Origin: Pseudomonas sichuanensis
Lineage (GTDB): Bacteria; Pseudomonadota; Gammaproteobacteria; Pseudomonadales; Pseudomonadaceae
Direction of reading: 5' to 3'
Assembly: GCF_003231305.1 (NCBI RefSeq)
Contig: NZ_QKVM01000026.1
Location: 1 to 64,000, forward strand
DNA length: 64,000 nucleotides
The notes beneath the pieces are model-generated. The model was not told the DNA's origin. It saw nothing but the letters and a program-made list of their open reading frames with translations, and searched no databases. The position numbers and the translations under genes were made by a program. Of this stretch, positions 25,256 through 34,599 are shown in pieces (the stretch's first letter is position 1; each line of letters begins with the position of its first letter).

Positions 25256-27115
25256 TCAGTAGCGAGTGATGTCGGCACTGCTTTCCAGCCATTTGCGGTA
25301 GGCCGCGAAGTCTTGCGAACCGGCACGCGAAGCGAGGTAGCGACGGATCTGCGCCTTCTCTTCGTCGGTGGCGGCAGCGCCTTCGTTGACACCCTTGAGC
25401 TGCAACACCACCAGGCTACCGTCGCCCAGCACCACACTGCCGTACACCGGCTGGTCCTTGGACGCCGGCTTGCCCAGGCGGAACACCGCCTGCAGCTCGG
25501 CAGGGTCGATGCCGTCCTGGCCACGGGTAGCGGCTTCCTGGACCTTCCAGTTCTGGCTTGCGGCCTTGATCGAACCGTCACGCAGGCCGGCAATCAGCTT
25601 GTCAGCCTTGCCCTTGAGCTCGGCAGTCGCCTTCTCCTTGGCCAGATGCTCACTGATGTTCTTGGCCACAGCTTCCAGCGGCAATTGCTCAGGCTTGCGA
25701 TGCTCCTTGACGCGTAGCACGACCACGGTCTCCGGATCCAGTTCGACGCCGTTGCTGTTGGCGCCCTCCTCCAGCACTTCTTCACTGAAGGCGGCCTGGA
25801 TCACCGCACGATTGGCGGTAATGCCCTCGCCACCTTCACGGCCGAATGCCGCAGAGGTCTGCACTTTCAGGCCAAGGTCCTGAGCCGGCTGACCCAGGTC
25901 GGAGGCTTCGAACGCGGCATCTTCAAGCTGCTTGGTGGCCTCGACGAAGCGCTGCTCCACTTGCTGGGTTTTCAGCTCGTGGGTCAGCTTGTCCTTCAGG
26001 CTGGCGAAGCTGGGTACATCCGGCGCTTCGACGCCCAGCAGCTTGATCAGGTGGTAACCGAACTCGGTACGCACCGGGGCGGATACCTGATCCTTGTTCA
26101 GTTTGTACAGCGCCTCTTCGAAGGCCGGGTCGTACACGCCCGGGCCTGCAAAGCCAAGGTCACCGCCGGTGTTGGCAGAGCCTGGGTCCTGAGAGAACTC
26201 CTTGGCCAGCTTGGCAAAATCCTCGCCCTTGTTCAGGCGCTGCTGGATTTCTTCGATGCGGGCCTTGGCCTGGGCATCGTTGGCCTTGTCGTTGACTTCG
26301 ATGAGGATGTGCGCGGCATGGCGCTGCTCACCCAGGTTGGCGATTTCCTTGTCGTACAACGCCTTGAGTTCGTCGTCGTTGACCTTGACCTGGTCGAAGA
26401 AGGCCGACTTCTTCAGCTCGATGTAATCAATCACCACCTGGTCGGGGGTCATGAATTCCTTGGCGTGCTGGTCGTAGTGAGCCTTCACCTCGTCGTCGCT
26501 GACCTTGACCGCAGCCGGGTCGGCCTTGAAGGTCACGGCGGCGAAATCACGGGTCTGCTTCTCCAGGCGGGCGAACGCCTCAACCTGCTTGTCGGTGACG
26601 AAGCTGCTGCCGGCAAGGCCGGTGCGCAACTGGCCGATGAGCATTTCCTGGGCGAGCATCTCGCGGAACTGCATGCGGCCGTAGCCCATCTGGCGGATGA
26701 CCGAATCGAAACGCTCGGCACTGAACTTGCCATCCACCTGGAACTCAGGCGTCTGCAGGATCAGTTGGTCCAGTGCAGCTTCGGAGAAAGCGAACTTGGC
26801 ATCCTCGGCGCCCTGCAACAGCAGTTTGCGATCGATCAGCCCCTTGAGCGCAGCCTCGCGCAGCATCTTTTCGTCCAGCAGCGCAGGGTCGAAGTCCTTG
26901 CCCAGCTGTTGCATCAGCTGGCGGCGCTGCATGTCCACGGCCTGGCTCAGCTCGTTCTGGCTGATGGTCTGGCCGTTTACCTTGGCGGCGTCCTGGCTGT
27001 GGGTAGCGGCCTGGAAGATGGCCTCGAAGCCGGTCAATGCCATCAGCACGACGATGAGGCCGATAATGGTCTTGGCAATCCAACCTTGTGAATTGTCCCT
27101 GATATTCTGCAGCAT
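25256..27115 (-). CDS. ppiD: Peptidyl-prolyl isomerase / periplasmic chaperone PpiD
   Basis: A 619-residue inner-membrane anchored chaperone. One membrane segment (IAKTIIGLIVVLMALTGFEAIF, residues 12-33) is followed by a SurA-like N-domain (VNGQTISQNELSQAVDMQR), a parvulin domain at about residues 255-365 (HAAHILIEV, DLGFAGPGVYDPAFEEAL, FGYHLIKLL) and a C-domain. It helps newly exported proteins fold as they leave SecYEG. Start ATG 27115; the frame is open further upstream, but the membrane anchor fixes the start. Gene order lon-hupB-ppiD is the usual one. Confidence 0.95.
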   Translation of the reverse strand: MLQNIRDNSQGWIAKTIIGLIVVLMALTGFEAIFQAATHSQDAAKVNGQTISQNELSQAVDMQRRQLMQQLGKDFDPALLDEKMLREAALKGLIDRKLLLQGAEDAKFAFSEAALDQLILQTPEFQVDGKFSAERFDSVIRQMGYGRMQFREMLAQEMLIGQLRTGLAGSSFVTDKQVEAFARLEKQTRDFAAVTFKADPAAVKVSDDEVKAHYDQHAKEFMTPDQVVIDYIELKKSAFFDQVKVNDDELKALYDKEIANLGEQRHAAHILIEVNDKANDAQAKARIEEIQQRLNKGEDFAKLAKEFSQDPGSANTGGDLGFAGPGVYDPAFEEALYKLNKDQVSAPVRTEFGYHLIKLLGVEAPDVPSFASLKDKLTHELKTQQVEQRFVEATKQLEDAAFEASDLGQPAQDLGLKVQTSAAFGREGGEGITANRAVIQAAFSEEVLEEGANSNGVELDPETVVVLRVKEHRKPEQLPLEAVAKNISEHLAKEKATAELKGKADKLIAGLRDGSIKAASQNWKVQEAATRGQDGIDPAELQAVFRLGKPASKDQPVYGSVVLGDGSLVVLQLKGVNEGAAATDEEKAQIRRYLASRAGSQDFAAYRKWLESSADITRY

Positions 27116-27180
27116 GCGTCCCCCAGAAACGGCTGTACCACTGCGTCGACAACCGCGGAGCGTGGGTAGAATCCTGATAG

Positions 27181-27207
27181 AAAAAAGGCGCATCCAGTGG
27201 ATGCGCC
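27181..27207 (-). terminator. hupB terminator
   Basis: GGCGCATCCA (27187-27196) and TGGATGCGCC (27198-27207) pair around one base. On the minus strand the hairpin is followed by six T (27186-27181). A strong intrinsic terminator between hupB and ppiD. Confidence 0.8.
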
Positions 27208-27301
27208 CTTTTCGAAGCTTGCGTACCAGCGGGAACGTTTGCGAACCCGCCCGTCACGCGGTCGACCCTGGCCGAAGCCTGGGCCGGCTGAAAGAGACGA
27301 C

Positions 27302-27574
27302 TTAGTTGACGGCGTCTTTCAGGCCTTTACCAGCCTTGAAACCTGGAACCTTGGCGGCAGCGATCTTGATCGCCTTGCCGGTTTGCGGGTTACGGCCGGT
27401 GCGCTCGGCGCGCTCTTTGACCGAGAAGGTACCGAAGCCAACCAGAACGACGTCGTCGCCTGCTTTCAGGGCACCGGTCACGGAGTCAATTACTGCGTCC
27501 AGCGCGCGGCCGGCAACAGCTTTCGGGATGTCAGCGGATGCGGCGATAGCGTCAATCAGTTCCGACTTGTTCAC
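27302..27574 (-). CDS. hupB: DNA-binding protein HU-beta
   Basis: A 90-residue histone-like protein. Start is GTG at 27574 (VNKSELIDAIAASADIPK); the frame upstream is open but is not HU-like. VGFGTFSVKERAERTGRNPQTG is the beta-arm region, with the conserved RNPQTG loop that contacts DNA, and IKIAAAKVPGFKAGKGLKDAVN is the end. HU-beta bends and compacts DNA as a heterodimer or homodimer. A strong sigma-70-like promoter lies about 100 bases upstream and a terminator follows, so it is a separate unit. Confidence 0.95.
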   Translation of the reverse strand: MNKSELIDAIAASADIPKAVAGRALDAVIDSVTGALKAGDDVVLVGFGTFSVKERAERTGRNPQTGKAIKIAAAKVPGFKAGKGLKDAVN

Positions 27575-27672
27575 TCTAAGTCCCCTTATTTCTCTATTGA
27601 GTTTGTTTCTAAGTATGTAATGAAAAGCGTGTGTAACGAGCGCTGGGTGGCCTGTTGACAATGGCGTGCCGC

Positions 27673-27702
27673 TTTATAGCAAGGGCCCGAAAAAGCTGTC
27701 AA
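27673..27702 (-). promoter_or_regulatory. Sigma-70 type promoter of hupB
   Basis: On the minus strand TTGACA (27702-27697) and TATAAA (27678-27673) are 18 bases apart. The -35 box is a perfect match and the -10 is one base off TATAAT. It would give a leader of about 90 bases before the hupB GTG, in keeping with strong HU expression. Confidence 0.75.
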
Positions 27703-27727
27703 CCAAAGCCCCCCAGCGAAATACTTA

Positions 27728-30124
27728 CTAATGCGTGCTGATTCTTTCCTTAGCATCGCTGTCGCGCTTGTCATCTTTGGCGACAATCTCCGGAGCCACA
27801 TCTGGCAAGGGCTCCGGGGCGTATTGCAGCGCAATTTGGAGGACTTCGTCAATCCATTTGACCGGTTTGATCTGAAGATCCTGTTTGATATTTTCCGGAA
27901 TTTCCTTCAAGTCGCGAACATTCTCCTCGGGAATGATCACCGTCTTGATCCCGCCACGGTGTGCCGCCAGCAGTTTTTCCTTGAGGCCACCAATGGCCAG
28001 GACCTGACCACGCAGGGTGATCTCGCCGGTCATCGCGACATCTGCGCGCACGGGGATCTGGGTCAACGCCGAGACCAATGCGGTGCACATGCCGATGCCT
28101 GCGCTCGGGCCATCCTTGGGTGTGGCACCCTCGGGCATATGGATGTGAACGTCGCGCTTCTCATGGAAGTCTGCAGCGATCCCCAGGCTCGCGGCACGGC
28201 TTCGCACCACGGTTTGCGCAGCGGTGATCGACTCGACCATGACGTCGCCCAGCGAGCCGGTCTTGATCAACTGGCCCTTGCCGGGAATGACCACGGCTTC
28301 GATGGTCAGCAGCTCACCGCCCACCTGGGTCCAGGCAAGGCCAGTAACCTGGCCGATCTGGTCCTGCTGCTCGGCGAGGCCATAGCGGAATTTCTTCACG
28401 CCCAGCAGTTGCTCAAGCTGCTCGCCGGAGACCTTGACCTTGACCTGCTTCTGCCCAGTGTGCTCCTTGACCACCTTGCGACACACCTTGGCGATCTGTC
28501 GCTCCAGGCCTCGCACACCGGCTTCGCGGGTGTAGTAGCGAATGATGTCGCGGATCGCCGAAACGTCGACCTCCAGCTCATCCTTCTTCAAGCCGTTGGC
28601 CTTGACCTGCTTGGGCACCAGGTACTTGACCGCGATGTTGATCTTCTCGTCCTCGGTGTACCCCGGCAGACGGATGACTTCCATGCGGTCGAGCAGCGCC
28701 GGCGGGATGTTCATCGAGTTCGAGGTGCACAGGAACATCACGTCCGACAGGTCGTAGTCGACCTCCAGGTAGTGATCGTTGAAGTTGTGGTTCTGCTCCG
28801 GGTCGAGCACTTCCAGCAGCGCCGACGCAGGGTCGCCACGCATGTCGCTGCCCATCTTGTCGATTTCGTCGAGCAGGAACAGCGGGTTGCGTACGCCCAC
28901 CTTGGTCATTTTCTGGATCAGGCGGCCCGGCATCGAACCAATGTAGGTACGACGGTGACCGCGAATTTCTGCTTCGTCACGCACGCCACCGAGGGCCATG
29001 CGCACGAACTTGCGATTGGTGGCAGCGGCAATCGACTCGGCCAGCGAGGTCTTGCCCACGCCAGGCGGGCCGACCAGGCACAACACCGGGCCGCGAATCT
29101 TCTTCACCCGCTTCTGCACGGCGAGGTATTCGAGAATGCGTTCCTTGACCTCTTCCAGGCCATAGTGGTCGGCATCGAGAATCTCTTCGGCCTTGGCCAG
29201 ATCCAGGCGCACCTTGCTCTGGGCCTTCCACGGCACCTGCACCAGCCAGTCCAGGTACGAACGCACCACGGTGGCCTCTGCGGACATCGGCGACATCTGC
29301 TTGAGCTTGTTGAGCTCGGCCTGGGCCTTGGTCAGGGCGTCCTTCGGCAGGCCGGCGGCTTCGATGCGTTTCTTGAGCTCTTCGACTTCGTTGTGACCTT
29401 CGTCGCCATCGCCGAGCTCTTTCTGAATGGCCTTCATCTGCTCATTCAGGTAGTACTCGCGCTGGCTGCGCTCCATCTGTTTCTTGACCCGGCCACGGAT
29501 GCGTTTCTCGACCTGCAACAGGTCGATCTCGGCATCCAACAGCGCCAGCACGTGCTCGACACGGGCCTGCAACTCGACAATCTCGAGGATTTCCTGCTTC
29601 TGCTCGATCTTCAAGGCCATGTGCGCGGCCATGGTGTCGACCAGGCGGCCCGGCTCTTCGATGCTGTTGAGTGAAGACAGCACTTCGGCCGGGACTTTCT
29701 TGCCCAGCTGGACGTACTGCTCGAACTGCGACAGCAAGGTGCGCACGAAGACTTCAGACTCGCGCTCGGCGGCCTCCATTTCGTCGATCAGGCTGACTTC
29801 GGCACGGATGTGGCCGTCAACTTCATTGAAGCGCTCGACCGAGCCGCGCTGCTCGCCCTCGACCAGCACCTTGACGGTGCCATCAGGCAGCTTGAGCAGT
29901 TGCAGGACGGTGGCGACGGTACCGACGCGGTACAGGGCATCCTCACCCGGATCATCGTCGGCAGGGTTTTTCTGGGCCAGCAGGAGGATCTGCTTTTCGC
30001 CCGTCATCGCCGCCTCGAGGGCTTCGATGGACTTCTCACGCCCCACGAACAGTGGGATGACCATGTGCGGATAGACGACAACGTCGCGCAATGGCAAAAG
30101 AGGCAAGTCGAGGGTGGTCTTCAT
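27728..30124 (-). CDS. lon: ATP-dependent protease Lon
   Basis: A 798-residue Lon protease, normal in length for Pseudomonas. The N-terminal LAN domain begins LPLLPLRDVVVYPHMVIPLFVGR. The AAA+ module has Walker A GPPGVGKT and Walker B LFLLDEIDKMG. The C-terminal peptidase holds the catalytic serine in PKDGPSAGIGM and the lysine in LAIGGLKEKLLAAHRGG, forming the Ser-Lys dyad. It degrades damaged and regulatory proteins. A sigma-32-like promoter lies upstream. Between clpX and hupB in the usual order. Confidence 0.97.
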   Translation of the reverse strand: MKTTLDLPLLPLRDVVVYPHMVIPLFVGREKSIEALEAAMTGEKQILLLAQKNPADDDPGEDALYRVGTVATVLQLLKLPDGTVKVLVEGEQRGSVERFNEVDGHIRAEVSLIDEMEAAERESEVFVRTLLSQFEQYVQLGKKVPAEVLSSLNSIEEPGRLVDTMAAHMALKIEQKQEILEIVELQARVEHVLALLDAEIDLLQVEKRIRGRVKKQMERSQREYYLNEQMKAIQKELGDGDEGHNEVEELKKRIEAAGLPKDALTKAQAELNKLKQMSPMSAEATVVRSYLDWLVQVPWKAQSKVRLDLAKAEEILDADHYGLEEVKERILEYLAVQKRVKKIRGPVLCLVGPPGVGKTSLAESIAAATNRKFVRMALGGVRDEAEIRGHRRTYIGSMPGRLIQKMTKVGVRNPLFLLDEIDKMGSDMRGDPASALLEVLDPEQNHNFNDHYLEVDYDLSDVMFLCTSNSMNIPPALLDRMEVIRLPGYTEDEKINIAVKYLVPKQVKANGLKKDELEVDVSAIRDIIRYYTREAGVRGLERQIAKVCRKVVKEHTGQKQVKVKVSGEQLEQLLGVKKFRYGLAEQQDQIGQVTGLAWTQVGGELLTIEAVVIPGKGQLIKTGSLGDVMVESITAAQTVVRSRAASLGIAADFHEKRDVHIHMPEGATPKDGPSAGIGMCTALVSALTQIPVRADVAMTGEITLRGQVLAIGGLKEKLLAAHRGGIKTVIIPEENVRDLKEIPENIKQDLQIKPVKWIDEVLQIALQYAPEPLPDVAPEIVAKDDKRDSDAKERISTH

Positions 30125-30183
30125 GATTTCGCCTCTACAGCGGCCTTGTGGCCGGAAACCGTTGGAAATGGTGCTTGGAGCTA

Positions 30184-30212
30184 ATGTGGGGGCAGCCCTT
30201 TGAAATTACAAG
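30184..30212 (-). promoter_or_regulatory. Sigma-32-like heat-shock promoter of lon
   Basis: On the minus strand CTTGTAA (30212-30206) and CCCCCACAT (30192-30184) are separated by 13 bases. The consensus is CTTGAAA, 13-15 bases, CCCCATnT. It lies 60 bases before the lon ATG, as expected for a heat-shock gene. Confidence 0.7.
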
Positions 30213-30233
30213 CGCCGATACCAGGAAATGCAA

Positions 30234-30255
30234 AAAGGGGCCCGAAGGCCCCTTT
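30234..30255 (-). terminator. clpX terminator
   Basis: AAAGGGGCC (30234-30242) and GGCCCCTTT (30247-30255) pair around CGAA. On the minus strand the loop is TTCG and the stem is followed by T residues. It lies 23 bases beyond the clpX stop and ends the clpP-clpX transcript. Confidence 0.85.
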
Positions 30256-30277
30256 CTGCATGCTGCCCCTTGCCCGA

Positions 30278-31561
30278 TCAGGCGTCGGGGGCGGCCTTGG
30301 CTTGCGGCTCGCTGTTTTCGTAGATCAGCAGCGGCTTCGAAGTACCCTCGATGACGCTTTCGTCGATCACCACCTTGCTGACTTCCTTCTGCGAAGGAAT
30401 CTCGTACATGGTGTCGAGCAGCACGCCTTCCAGGATCGAACGCAGGCCACGGGCACCGGTCTTGCGATCCAGCGCCTTGCGGGCAACGGCCTTGAGCGCA
30501 TCGCTGCGGAACTCGAGGTCGACGCTTTCCATTTCGAACAGCTTGGCGTATTGCTTGGTCAGCGCGTTCTTCGGCTCGGTCAGAATCTGCATCAGTGCAG
30601 CCTCGTCCAGCTCGTCCAGCGTCGCCAGTACCGGCAGACGACCGACGAACTCGGGGATGAGACCAAACTTGACCAAGTCGTCCGGCTCGACCTCACGCAG
30701 AGACTCGCCGACTTTCTTGCCTTCTTCCTTGCTGCGCACTTCTGCACTGAAACCGATACCACCTTTGGTGGAACGGTTCTGAATGACCTTTTCCAGGCCA
30801 GAGAAGGCGCCACCGCAGATGAATAGGATATTGCGGGTATCAACCTGCAGGAATTCCTGTTGCGGGTGCTTGCGACCACCTTGCGGCGGCACGGAAGCGA
30901 CAGTGCCTTCGATCAGTTTCAGCAGTGCCTGCTGCACGCCCTCACCCGAGACGTCACGGGTAATGGACGGGTTGTCCGACTTGCGCGAGATCTTGTCGAT
31001 CTCGTCGATGTAGACGATGCCCATCTGGGCCTTTTCCACGTCGTAGTCGCACTTTTGCAGCAGTTTCTGAATGATGTTCTCGACGTCCTCACCCACATAA
31101 CCGGCTTCGGTCAGGGTGGTGGCGTCAGCAATGGTGAACGGTACGTTCAGCAGGCGCGCGAGGGTTTCGGCGAGCAGCGTCTTGCCCGAGCCGGTTGGCC
31201 CGATCAGCAGGATGTTGCTTTTGCCGAGTTCGACTTCGTCGCCCTTCTTGTCACGCTGGTTCAGGCGCTTGTAGTGGTTGTACACCGCTACGGCAAGCAC
31301 CTTCTTGGCGCGTTCCTGACCAATGACGTACTGGTCCAGGATGCCGCTGATTTCTTTCGGCGAGGGTAGTTTGTGCGCGCTGCTCTCGGCCTGGGCTTCC
31401 TGCACCTCCTCACGGATGATGTCGTTGCACAGGTCGACGCACTCGTCGCAGATAAATACCGAGGGGCCGGCAATCAACTTGCGCACTTCGTGCTGGCTTT
31501 TGCCGCAGAAGGAGCAATAGAGCAATTTGCCGTTGTCCTCGCCGTTACGGGTGTCAGTCAT
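30278..31561 (-). CDS. clpX: ATP-dependent Clp protease ATP-binding subunit ClpX
   Basis: A 427-residue AAA+ unfoldase. The N-terminal zinc-binding domain has the two CxxC pairs (LLYCSFCGKS and FICDECVDLC). Walker A is GPTGSGKTLLAET and Walker B is IVYIDEIDKI. The C-terminal sensor region contains GARGLRSILEGVLLD. ClpX recognises tagged substrates and feeds them into ClpP, encoded 108 bases upstream. Start ATG 31561; the frame runs further upstream but lacks conservation. Confidence 0.97.
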   Translation of the reverse strand: MTDTRNGEDNGKLLYCSFCGKSQHEVRKLIAGPSVFICDECVDLCNDIIREEVQEAQAESSAHKLPSPKEISGILDQYVIGQERAKKVLAVAVYNHYKRLNQRDKKGDEVELGKSNILLIGPTGSGKTLLAETLARLLNVPFTIADATTLTEAGYVGEDVENIIQKLLQKCDYDVEKAQMGIVYIDEIDKISRKSDNPSITRDVSGEGVQQALLKLIEGTVASVPPQGGRKHPQQEFLQVDTRNILFICGGAFSGLEKVIQNRSTKGGIGFSAEVRSKEEGKKVGESLREVEPDDLVKFGLIPEFVGRLPVLATLDELDEAALMQILTEPKNALTKQYAKLFEMESVDLEFRSDALKAVARKALDRKTGARGLRSILEGVLLDTMYEIPSQKEVSKVVIDESVIEGTSKPLLIYENSEPQAKAAPDA

Positions 31562-31669
31562 TCGATCGATCCAATCCGGTAGGCTTGAAACACAAGATGA
31601 AGGCAATCGCAGGCTTTTTCAAGTCCGCGGTCGGGCACACTGCGCACCCGACCGCTCTGGCGCATTGCT

Positions 31670-32311
31670 TCAGGATGCCAGTTGCCGCTTGTCGTAGACC
31701 GAGTCGATCAGGCCGTACTCGGCCGCGCGCGCAGCGCTCATGAAGTTGTCACGCTCGGTATCGCGCTTGATGGTCTCGAGCGACTGGCCGGTGTGATGGG
31801 CCAGCAGCTCGTTCAGGCGCGATTTGATGTTGAGGATTTCCTGGGCGTGGATCTCGATATCGGTCGCCTGGCCCTGGAAGCCGCCGAGCGGCTGGTGAAT
31901 CATCACGCGCGAGTTCGGCAGGCAGTGGCGCTTGCCAGCGGCACCGGCCGCCAGCAGGAAGGCGCCCATGCTGCAGGCCTGACCAATACAGATGGTCGAG
32001 ACGTCCGGCTTGATGAACTGCATGGTGTCGTAGATCGACATGCCGGCAGTCACCGAACCGCCCGGCGAGTTGATGTACAGATGGATATCCTTGTCCGGGT
32101 TTTCCGCTTCCAGGAACAGCAGCTGCGCCACCACCAGGTTGGCCATGTAGTCTTCTACGGGGCCGACCAGGAAGATCACCCGCTCCTTCAAGAGGCGCGA
32201 GTAGATGTCATAGGCGCGTTCGCCACGGGCGGACTGCTCGATAACCATCGGGACCAGGCCGCCTGCGGCCTGGATGTCAGAGCTCTGCTGAATATAAGAA
32301 TTGCGGGACAT
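31670..32311 (-). CDS. clpP: ATP-dependent Clp protease proteolytic subunit ClpP
   Basis: A 213-residue serine protease of the ClpXP complex. The catalytic serine is in GQACSMGAFLL, the histidine in RVMIHQPLGGFQG and the aspartate in the following C-terminal half (RDTERDNFMSA). Residues 1-20 form the pore and propeptide region. It forms a double heptamer that degrades substrates unfolded by ClpX. It lies between tig and clpX in the normal order, and ATG 32311 begins MSRNSYIQQ. Confidence 0.97.
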   Translation of the reverse strand: MSRNSYIQQSSDIQAAGGLVPMVIEQSARGERAYDIYSRLLKERVIFLVGPVEDYMANLVVAQLLFLEAENPDKDIHLYINSPGGSVTAGMSIYDTMQFIKPDVSTICIGQACSMGAFLLAAGAAGKRHCLPNSRVMIHQPLGGFQGQATDIEIHAQEILNIKSRLNELLAHHTGQSLETIKRDTERDNFMSAARAAEYGLIDSVYDKRQLAS

Positions 32312-32350
32312 GTCCTGCACTCACTCCCAAATAGTCATGGCTTGAATACG

Positions 32351-32378
32351 CACAAGCCAGCGCGAAGGCTGGCTTGTG
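32351..32378 (-). terminator. Hairpin between tig and clpP
   Basis: CACAAGCCAGC (32351-32361) pairs with GCTGGCTTGTG (32368-32378) around GCGAAG. It is in the tig-clpP gap. There is no U-tract on the minus strand, so it may be an attenuator or RNA-processing site more than a full terminator. Confidence 0.5.
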
Positions 32379-32402
32379 GGGGTTTCCTACGAGAGTAGCC
32401 TG

Positions 32403-33716
32403 TTACTCAGCGTCGGCTTGAGCCTGTGCTGGCTTTACAGCTTCTTCGTACGAGACCGACTTGTCGGTCACAGTCGCTTTCTGCAGGACAGTATCTACAA
32501 CTTGTTCTTCCAGTACAACCGAACGCACTTCGTTCAGTTGCTGGTCGTTCTTGTAGTACCAAGCGATGACCTGCTCCGGCTCCTGGTAGGCCGAAGCCAT
32601 TTCTTCGATCATTGCACGCACTTTGGCGTCGTCCGGCTTCAGGTCGAACTGCTTGACCACTTCGGCGACGATCAGGCCCAGCACCACGCGGCGCTTGGCT
32701 TGCTCTTCGAACAGCTCGGCCGGCAGCTGGTCAGGCTTGATGTTGCCACCGAACTGCTGGACAGCCTGCACGCGCAGACGGTTAACTTCGTTTTCCAGCA
32801 GGGCTTTTGGCACTTCGATCGGGTTGGCGGCCAGCAGACCGTCCATGACCTGGTTCTTGACCTTGGTCTTGGTGGCCTGACGCAGCTCACGCTCCATGTT
32901 CTTGCGAACTTCGGTGCGGAAGCCTTCCAGGGTCGACTCTTTGATACCGAATTGAGCGAAGAACTCTTCGTTCAGTTCTGGCAGCTGAGGTGCCGAAACG
33001 CTGTTGACGGTGATGGTGAACTCGGCGGCTTTGCCAGCCAGGTCGAGGTTCTGGTAGTCCTCTGGGAAGGTCACGTTGACAACGCGCTCTTCACCGGCCT
33101 TGGCGCCGACCAGGCCTTCTTCGAAGCCTGGGATCATGCGGCCGGAACCCAGTACCAGCTGAGTGCCCTTGGCCGAACCACCGGCGAAGGCTTCACCGTC
33201 GATCTTGCCAACGAAGTCGATGTTGACCTGATCGTCGTTCTGCGCAGCGCGCTCGACGGCCTCGAAACGGGTGTTCTGCTTGCGCAGCACTTCCAGCATG
33301 TTGTCCAGGTCGGCATCGGCCACTTCGGCGCTCAGGCGCTCGACGCTGATCGATTCCAGGCCCGAAACGGTGAACTCAGGGAAGACTTCGAAGATGGCGA
33401 CGAACTCGAGGTCCTTGCCCTTTTCGAACGACTTCGGCTCAACGGCAGGGGCGCCGGCCGGGTTCAACTTCTGCTCGACGATGGCTTCGTAGAAGGAGGC
33501 CTGGACCAGGTCACCGAAAGCTTCCTGACGGGCATCGGCTTCGAAACGCTGGCGAATGACGCTCATCGGCACCTTGCCAGGACGGAAGCCTGCAACCTTG
33601 GCGCGACGGGCAGTCTGCTGCAGACGCTTGTTGACTTCGTTCTCGACGCGCTCGGCCGGAACGGCGATGGTCATGCGGCGCTCGAGAGCGGAAGTGTTTT
33701 CAACAGAAACTTGCAT
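32403..33716 (-). CDS. tig: Trigger factor (ribosome-associated chaperone)
   Basis: A 437-residue trigger factor. The N-terminal ribosome-binding tail contains GFRPGKVPMSVIRQRF, a form of the GFRxGKxP signature that docks on ribosomal protein L23. The middle FKBP-type PPIase domain covers about residues 150-245 (DQVNIDFVGKIDGEAFAGG), followed by the helical substrate cradle. It is the first folding factor met by new chains. Tig, ClpP and ClpX are encoded together on the minus strand. Start ATG 33716, beginning MQVSVENTSALERRM. Confidence 0.97.
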   Translation of the reverse strand: MQVSVENTSALERRMTIAVPAERVENEVNKRLQQTARRAKVAGFRPGKVPMSVIRQRFEADARQEAFGDLVQASFYEAIVEQKLNPAGAPAVEPKSFEKGKDLEFVAIFEVFPEFTVSGLESISVERLSAEVADADLDNMLEVLRKQNTRFEAVERAAQNDDQVNIDFVGKIDGEAFAGGSAKGTQLVLGSGRMIPGFEEGLVGAKAGEERVVNVTFPEDYQNLDLAGKAAEFTITVNSVSAPQLPELNEEFFAQFGIKESTLEGFRTEVRKNMERELRQATKTKVKNQVMDGLLAANPIEVPKALLENEVNRLRVQAVQQFGGNIKPDQLPAELFEEQAKRRVVLGLIVAEVVKQFDLKPDDAKVRAMIEEMASAYQEPEQVIAWYYKNDQQLNEVRSVVLEEQVVDTVLQKATVTDKSVSYEEAVKPAQAQADAE

Positions 33717-33967
33717 GGATATTCCTCGTTGCACAGACGTTAGCCGGCGATAGCCCGACTCCAGAATCAAGGGCAAGCATTCTAGTGACTCACGCACCAG
33801 AAGTCACCCCACCCGGATTGTCGGCAGACCACGCCGGTCGATTTCCCTGAAAGGCCCGAGCGCCGTGGCGTCGAGCCTGTTTAAGCGTTGCCCGCGCAGG
33901 CCGTCACAGGCCGCGCGATTGTAAAACCTTGTCAAACAAACCCCGCCCAACCCGAACGCGCCTTTTA

Positions 33968-34264
33968 TTACGGCTCGATCTCGTTGAACTGGCAGTATTC
34001 TTCCCACTCCATCCCCAGCGCCTCGGCCACCTCGCGGTGGGTTTCCAGGCGCATCGCCTGCAACTGCTCCGGCGTTTGCGCGATCAATTGCAGGGCCAAC
34101 TCCCAGGGCTGGATACCCTGCTCATCGGCGGCATCCTCGAACGCCCATTCGATCTGCTGCGCCTGCTCGCGCGCATCCAGCTCGCGAATCTCCTCGAGCA
34201 GTTGCGGGTTGGCTTCGGCGAAACGTTGCAGCGCCAGGGCCTGGCGCGCTTCTTTTGCGATCAT
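33968..34264 (-). CDS. Small conserved Pseudomonas protein (DUF6388-like)
   Basis: A 98-residue acidic helical protein (ANPQLLEEIRELDAREQAQQIEWAFEDAADEQG, broken here by its charged turns). It resembles the DUF6388 family of small Pseudomonas proteins, from memory. No membrane or metal motif is present. It lies between tig and the tRNA cluster on the same strand. The 251-base gap to tig holds no other gene that I can see. Function unknown. Confidence 0.6.
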   Translation of the reverse strand: MIAKEARQALALQRFAEANPQLLEEIRELDAREQAQQIEWAFEDAADEQGIQPWELALQLIAQTPEQLQAMRLETHREVAEALGMEWEEYCQFNEIEP

Positions 34265-34447
34265 TTGCGGTATTCCTCTGCCAGCATCTTGGCCGGACGG
34301 TCAACCGGCTGAAATCTAACAGCTTTTATTGGGGCATCACTAGAGGATTGCAAGGGGTGAGTCGAGCAATGATTGCAAGCCCCTCAACCCGGGCCTTGCT
34401 GGCGCTGCGAGCTCGAGCGCCGCAAACCCTGCAATGCAGAAACAACA

Positions 34448-34478
34448 AAGGCGCCCGATCTTTCGATCAAGGCGCCTT
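34448..34478 (-). terminator. Terminator after the tRNA cluster
   Basis: AAGGCGCC (34448-34455) pairs with GGCGCCTT (34471-34478), with an inner GATC/GATC stem around TTTC. On the minus strand a T-rich run follows (TTTGTTGTTT). It lies just past the last tRNA-His. Confidence 0.75.
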
Positions 34479-34487
34479 CATAAAATA

Positions 34488-34564
34488 TGGGGTGGACGAT
34501 GGGAATCGAACCCACGACAACCGGAATCACAATCCGGCGCTCTACCAACTGAGCTACGCCCACC
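34488..34564 (-). tRNA. tRNA-His(GTG), copy 2
   Basis: On the minus strand a full cloverleaf of 77 bases starts GGTGGGCGTAGC, including the extra 5' G of tRNA-His. The anticodon loop of CCGGATTGTGATTCCGG gives GTG. The T-arm GGGTTCGAATCCC is normal and CCA is encoded (34490-34488). Last of four tRNAs. Confidence 0.97.
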
Positions 34565-34599
34565 ATAATGCAGTGCTGCGGTACAACTTTACAGAAACA

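Noticed and set aside
27731..29674. 647-codon open frame on the plus strand
   Set aside because: Exactly antisense to lon; high-GC codon structure produces such open antisense frames. No start signals or known protein.
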